NCBI GenBank assembly: GCA_940671915.1
Contig: CALNVZ010001744.1
Coordinates: 85,476-149,475, forward strand
Direction of reading: 5' to 3'
DNA: 64,000 bases
From: Paracentrotus lividus
Lineage: Eukaryota > Echinodermata > Echinoidea > Camarodonta > Echinidae
Each line of letters opens with the position of its first letter. Position 1 is the first letter of the stretch. Below the pieces are notes generated by a model. That model did no database searches. It worked only from the letters and a program-made list of their open reading frames with translations, and was not told where the DNA came from. This document shows, piece after piece, positions 59,007 through 64,000 of this stretch. The translations under genes were made by a program, and so were the position numbers.

Positions 59007-60016
59007 CAGTTATGGCCAAAATTATTAGAACAGCTGAACCCACACAAAGTCTATGGGATTATCAATGCCCTAGTTCATTTGCCGAAATAAGGTTAAAGAT
59101 ATCGTTAGTGCGCACTGAGCTTTCATGACTTTTTAGCATAGGGTCGTATGTATAGTTTGATACCAGATTTATATAGTTTCGACCATCTGGTAATGCGCAG
59201 CATTAAAAATGGTTCCCCTATGCGCTTTTGGTTTCCCCATAGACTTATGTATTTTACATGTAGTCCAAATGCATAAAAGTTAAATGCCAATTACATATGC
59301 CGATTGCTCAAAAAGCATTTGAGGTAGAAGTATGAAGCTTAGCAGACTCCTTCATTCTAAAATACCTCAAATACCTGCCAAGTTTCAGAAAATTTGGTCC
59401 TATGGGGTGGGGTGGATTCGCCCCCTCCCTTGGTGGTGAGATGACCAAAATAAGAATGCTCATTGAAGGTTAAGATTTTTTTTTTCATTAGATGAAACAC
59501 TCCTTGTATATGTATATTTTTTTAAGGAACTTTCATGAGCAATTCAAGTATGTTAAAATATTAAGGGTCAGAGGAAAAGGGGACTTAAATGGGGGCTCTA
59601 AATTAAACATTTGGGGCCCGGCCCTCACAAATAATTAAAAAAATTCACACAGAACATGTTACTACTTCACCCTATCGTATTATGAATGAAATTTTTTACA
59701 TTCTCATGAAATTTCCTTTAAGAAAATGTATACTTTCGTAGGAAGAGACTTGATATTTTTAACGTAATGACACTCTGATCCCGATATGTGCAAAATTTTT
59801 TAGATTTTACAATTGGTAGCGTAACACAAAAAAGGCGATTTGGGGCGAGTTGGGGGCGAGTTCCAAACGCATGACTATGTTATTTAGTTTTTAAAGTATA
59901 ATAATGACTTTTGTAGACATTCCAGGCATTTTAAAGATATCGGAATGGTCAACTGAGTGTAATCAACTAAACTCATTTAAATTTACTTGGTGTTCTAATA
60001 ATTTTGGCCAGCACTG
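59007..60016. mobile_element. Tc1/mariner-like element, non-coding
   Basis: CAGTTATGGCCAAAATTATT and the inverted end (AATAATTTTGGCCAGCACTG), followed by GAACA-type inner repeats, are flanked by TA on both sides. It is 1,010 bp and has no D,D-transposase frame. It lies in the last large intron, between Death exons 2 and 3. Confidence 0.75.
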
Positions 60017-60359
60017 TATAGACGCCTCTTTTTCAGTCAAGTATGAGAAGATAGAAATGAAAGGATTACCCACTCGGAGGATAACACCAAGGAGTAACAG
60101 GAAACCTATCGTTAAATACTCATATTCGAGCTCCAAAATGAGGGGTCTTTTTTTTTCTGACTCACTCTAATAAAAAAAAAAGTGATCAAATTTAGGAACC
60201 AGCTAAACAATCATAATCCAATGTTTCGAAATGACCACTCCAAGGCATTTTTTCCTTCTTTTTTTATGGACAAAACGAATGTTTAGTGTTGTTTAGATAT
60301 ATAAAGCAGTAAAACTGAAATTTCAAACGATGATTCGTTCATATCTTTTAATGATAAAG

Positions 60360-60626
60360 TACCCGAGGATCTGAAGTTATCTATTCCACGAAAAGTACGG
60401 AAAAGATTAACTGATAAGCTGACGGGCAGACACTGTACCAGATTGACGAAGGCTTTACAACAAAACACCTACAACATCAGTAATATCATATCGCAGAATA
60501 ATTCCCTCTTGTTCGACACAATGCTGATGGTAGAGGACTGGCTAAACGACCAGGCCTGTAGTAATTACGAAAAGAGATGCAAACTGGACGATGCTATCCT
60601 CAAGATAGGCCGATATGACATGCAAG
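60360..60626 (+). CDS. Death-fold-like domain exon 3
   Basis: This exon follows the pyrimidine-rich stretch TTCGTTCATATCTTTT and an AAAG acceptor, and ends at donor ATGCAAG/GTAATA. It is 267 nt long, phase 1 to 1, and joins in frame to Death exon 2. Its 89 residues look like a full Death domain: IPRKVRKRLTDKL (helix 1), CTRLTKALQQ (helix 2), ISNIISQNN (helix 3), FDTMLMVEDWLND (helix 5 with ML-x-x-x-x-W) and KLDDAILKIGRYDMQ (helix 6). The open frame extends upstream to about 60,307, so a longer exon start is possible, but those upstream AG sites leave phase 2 and do not fit exon 2. This is the most convincing of the three domains. Confidence 0.76.
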
Positions 60627-60643
60627 GTAATATTTCTTTTTAA

Positions 60644-61020
60644 TCAATTGGTTCTGTAAAATGTTCAACTTCAAACTTTAGACTATTACTTTGGTTTGTC
60701 TGACAGCCAGGATGAAATTGATACGATTCTTAAAGTCTGCCATGATTAATTTTGTGCCAATGCGGTCACATATTTGAGTTATCTAAAAACCTAATATCAG
60801 TCGCTAGCCTAAACCAATGTTAGGTACTCCCACATAAAAATAAAAAAATTACCAAACAGTCTCAAATCATGCCTGAAAATAATCTTGAACATCTTACTTA
60901 AAACACAATGTGATTTTAAACTTGTGTGGAAAAACAAAACTTGTGAAAAATGGGCAAAACTGGTATAAATTATTTGTTAAAATTTGTGTAGAACTTTTGA
61001 TCTCCATGTTTCTCTTTTTT
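60644..61020. other. Last intron of the receptor gene
   Basis: AT-rich intron between Death exon 3 and the terminal exon. It ends in the pyrimidine tract CTCCATGTTTCTCTTTTTTC before CAG. No repeats were recognised. Confidence 0.45.
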
Positions 61021-61023
61021 CAG

Positions 61024-61043
61024 AGTGTAATAATATGAGATAA
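61024..61043 (+). CDS. Terminal coding exon with stop
   Basis: The acceptor CTCTTTTTTCAG is followed by a phase 1 entry that completes a Glu codon after the third Death exon. The frame then adds CNNMR and stops at TAA 61,041-61,043, so the receptor would end a few residues after its third Death domain. The excellent pyrimidine tract and the phase match support it, but it is very short. No AATAAA occurs between this stop and the CACTA-like element that begins at 61,473. The first one is at 61,870 inside that element. Confidence 0.5.
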
Positions 61044-61472
61044 TTCAACATTTTTACTTTTTATGGTAGTTGAGTTTATTATTTCCCAATGTATTAGTAC
61101 AAAAGTTTTCCTCTTTGAAGAGAAAAGCCCGAAAATGGTGATATTTCGGAAAATCTATTGTTCTGTATGGCATTAAGGTCAATGCAAAGGGTCACAATTT
61201 ATGCATTGACAATTGAGAGGCATGCATGTGGGACTGCAATCTCTGAACGGGGGTACCTACCAATATGTATGTTGTTTTTATTATCTTCATCATGAAGATT
61301 CTTGACCACGCCCTTCTCCTGGCAACACCTTGACATCTTGGTGGTTGCCATGTCTACCTGGAATTGCGTTCGCTTATAAATAACATGCTTTGATTTTCCC
61401 CCTTGTATTTTCATTCATTTTGATTTCAATCATTGGGAAAGGGGTACCCGGAAATTTGGAAGTAATGCAATA

Positions 61473-63329
61473 CACTGAAAACCTAACCTCGTCCGTCAAT
61501 CGACGGACTAGCTTTAAAGCTAGTCTGTCAAGACGGACTAGTTTTAATGCAAGTCCGTCATGTTAGTCCGTCTCGACGGACTAGCTTATAACTGAATCTA
61601 AATCTCTCAACCTGACGGACTAGCTTTAAAACTCGTCCGTCAAGCTTGAAACTCGTCTGTCGAGTTGACGGACGAGCTCACTAAAAGTAGATAGACGGAC
61701 GAGGTTTACCCATTAAGTTGATGGACTAGCTAGCTTTTGATATACATTATACATTTCCAATGTCGTTTTCAATTATTCATGAAGGTTACTGAAGTAGTGA
61801 TATATGATAATGCAAACGGTGTATACCTATCAAGCCAAACTGCCAAAGTATTTATAACGAAAGTTGACAATAAATTTGATATGAAATTTCTTAAAATCCC
61901 TCTTTAATATTTACTAGTACTGTGAGTACCGCCAACAATTATTGGTTGTGTTTTTTCTCTTTTGTGTAGCCTATTATTTAGAGCAGTTCCATTATCGTCT
62001 GTATTGTAAATTAGGTGCATGTAAATACACGAACAGGATCGATGTGTATTATTTTCAAACAAATGTTGTTTTGGCTTGACAATCTGAAAGTTTATTCTAC
62101 ATAACAACAAGTAATCTATAGGCACGAGTAGGCCTATAGATTCTTAATATTGTCGTTCGTTATTTAATTACAGGCTATAACTGATTACCTCGAACCTTAG
62201 AATCTCGTCTATTCTTATAGATTGCTGATGATTGTCGTTCATTATGTAATTACAGGCTATAATTGAATTCCTCGAACCCAAGAATCTCGTCTATTCTTAT
62301 AGATTGCTGATGAATGCTCGGCTTAGCAACAACAGTGAATGATCCACTTTCATTCACTGTTCTTGCTAAGTCGGGCATTCGTAGCCACCTTTCATTCACA
62401 GACACAGTTATTGCTAAGCCGGGCATTCATCAGCAATCTATAAGAGTAGAGTCCATCCACTGAATAACATGCGCATTGCGAAAAGGACATGATCTATTAT
62501 GTGCATTATCTGATTGCGAATTCGATTTTACGTGTAAACCGAAAAGATGCAGATTCAATATACACCGTGTAACAGTCCCGCCATGTAGACTATTAGATTT
62601 TGATCATGGTGACGGTTTCCTTCACGTGAGTACTCGTTTTTAATTCCTAATTAAGTTATGGTTAATTTCATGAACATCGTTAGCAAATTATTTGCACATA
62701 GATTAATGTTGTATTTAACACGCGAAACAAATTTTGTCTTTCCAAATTAATGAATAAATGTGTGTGCTTTAAAATGATAATAACAATCTCATTAAATTAT
62801 GAAAATTTAATTATAAATCTAATTATAAATTAATGTGTCACTTTTCTTTTAGATTAATTGTATCTGGATGAACTGCGTTTCAGATTTGACGTCTCTGACA
62901 AGCCTGTGAAGCCATATTAAGCTTATCTGTCATGCTAGTCGGTCAAGACAGAAGCAAAACCATCGATCGCGACTGACTAGTTTTTACACCTTGACGGACT
63001 AGCAGTAAAGCTAGTCCTGCTCAAAAGCTCGTCAGTCTGGGCATCACTACGACTAGCGTTAATGCTAGTCCGTCAAACTAGTCGGTCACGACGGACTAGC
63101 TTTAAAACTAGTCAGTTGTAACCGACTAGCATTAAAACTAGTCCGTCGTGACGGCTAGCTTTTAAGCTCGTCCGTAGAGACGGACAAGCTTTAAAGCTAG
63201 TCCGTAATAGACGGGTTGTGTTGAAGGAAAGCTAGTCCGTGGTGACTGACTAGCTTTAAAGCTAGTCAGTCTGGGCATCACTACGACTAGCTTTAAAGCT
63301 AGTCGGTCTACCCGTTTAGGTTTTCAGTG
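61473..63329. mobile_element. CACTA-like non-autonomous element, copy 5 (inverted)
   Basis: It has the family ends, flanked by TA on both sides, in reverse orientation to copies 1-4, and is closest to copy 1. It contains the palindromic GACTAGC arrays at both ends (61,480-61,740; 62,940-63,310) and the GCCGGGCATTCATCAGCAAT repeats in the middle (62,290-62,450). It holds an AATAAA at 61,870, the first after the receptor stop codon. There is no transposase. Confidence 0.78.
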
Positions 63330-63331
63330 TA

Positions 63332-64000
63332 ATATCGGCAATCAATGCATTTTTTTCATGTTCTTTTATAAGATAACAATTCCGTCACCACCATTATAGT
63401 CTAAACCTGTGATAGTTGGGGGGAAAAGGATACAATTAAAAAAAAATTGAATCAGATTTAAATTAATAGTGTGATCGAATGTAGGTTTCCTATTACATGT
63501 ATTTAATAACAGTAACTTTTATATTACTGGGAAAGTTGGGGTGTCCTATTTGAAAAGAGATGTTGAACGATCGATTGTTTGATAGTGCAACACCGAATAG
63601 GCAGTCGGCAAATGGTCGGAGCAGTGTAGAATGTCTCATTTCAATACAGTGCGTATTAAAAAAAAAGTAATACATGTTTAGAGGGCCCATATTCCAAGCT
63701 CTTTTACTTTGCTGTTCATATGTAAAATATAATAACGTACTGCGGCACCTTTCCAGAGCATTGCGTAACATTGCGTGCAATTATGTGGGACTCCTTTGAA
63801 AGTATTCACGCAGTCTTTCTTCCTTTGACAAAATCTCGGAAAATGGATTATGTACCTCCTATCTTCATTTGCAATTTATTTGGTTATGCGCTTATTAATT
63901 ATTAAAGGGAGGTAGCATTTTAAAGGTGAGGAAATTGTCTTAAATTAAATTATAAAAAAACAAATATAAAAAGATAGATGAGCTGGGAATATTGTCCCTC
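63332..64000. other. No gene recognised
   Basis: This is AT-rich 3' flank. ATACAGTGCGTATTAAAAAAAA at 63,644 resembles a mariner-type end, but no partner lies in the window. Confidence 0.35.

Noticed and set aside
60035-60170. Open frame after acceptor-like CCTCTTTTTCAG, phase-compatible with Death exon 2
   Set aside because: It has no domain-like content, ends without a good donor, and Death exon 2 joins Death exon 3 directly in phase at 60,360. It could be a rare alternative end, but I do not annotate it.

Overview
The window is animal genomic DNA: intron-sized non-coding spans, GT/AG-bounded exons, tRNA-derived SINEs, non-LTR retrotransposon remnants, and many short inverted-repeat (MITE-like) elements. 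An echinoderm, most likely a sea urchin, fits the repeat style and the Death-domain gene, but nothing here proves the species. There is no operon, CRISPR array or rRNA. GENE: I infer one gene on the + strand spanning at least 11,848-61,043. An Ig-like exon (11,848-12,240) joins in phase to a transmembrane exon (19,700-19,793). A 39-nt linker exon (43,932-43,970) is followed by three consecutive symmetrical phase 1-1 exons (51,936-52,196; 52,840-53,112; 60,360-60,626), each coding one Death-fold-like domain, and by a terminal exon with a stop (61,024-61,043). If the transmembrane exon uses an internal donor at 19,768, all seven exons stay in one frame and give 439 residues without the missing N-terminus. 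If it uses its stronger donor at 19,793, it joins in frame to an exon at 50,837-50,909 that ends the protein after a short basic tail (185 residues). The model therefore offers a signalling form and a tail-less form of an Ig-TM-triple-Death receptor. The signal-peptide exon was not found and may lie upstream. REPEATS: the rest is almost wholly mobile DNA. Five copies (10.8 kb, about 17% of the window) of a non-autonomous CACTA-like element with CACTGAAAACC ends, 2-bp target duplications and arrays of GACTAGC palindromes lie at 23.9, 26.9, 33.9, 38.1 and 61.5 kb; two sit inside other inverted-repeat elements. LINE reverse-transcriptase relics lie at 13.99-15.95 (-), 17.4-19.66 (+), 22.0-22.2 (+), 48.3-49.3 (-) and 49.6-50.3 kb (+). 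There are also Tc1/mariner-type MITEs, TTAA-flanked elements, a 71-bp satellite organised as a four-monomer higher-order repeat, several minisatellites and long microsatellites. LAYOUT: 0-11 kb upstream repeats and satellite; 11.8-12.2 kb Ig exon; 12.3-19.7 kb intron with a SINE and two LINEs; 19.7 kb TM exon; 19.8-43.9 kb intron holding four CACTA-like copies; 44-52 kb MITEs, RT relics and the tail exon; 52-61 kb Death exons separated by stacked TIR elements; 61.5-63.3 kb fifth CACTA-like copy just downstream. All gene structure is inferred from reading frames, splice consensus and phase; no transcript evidence was available.
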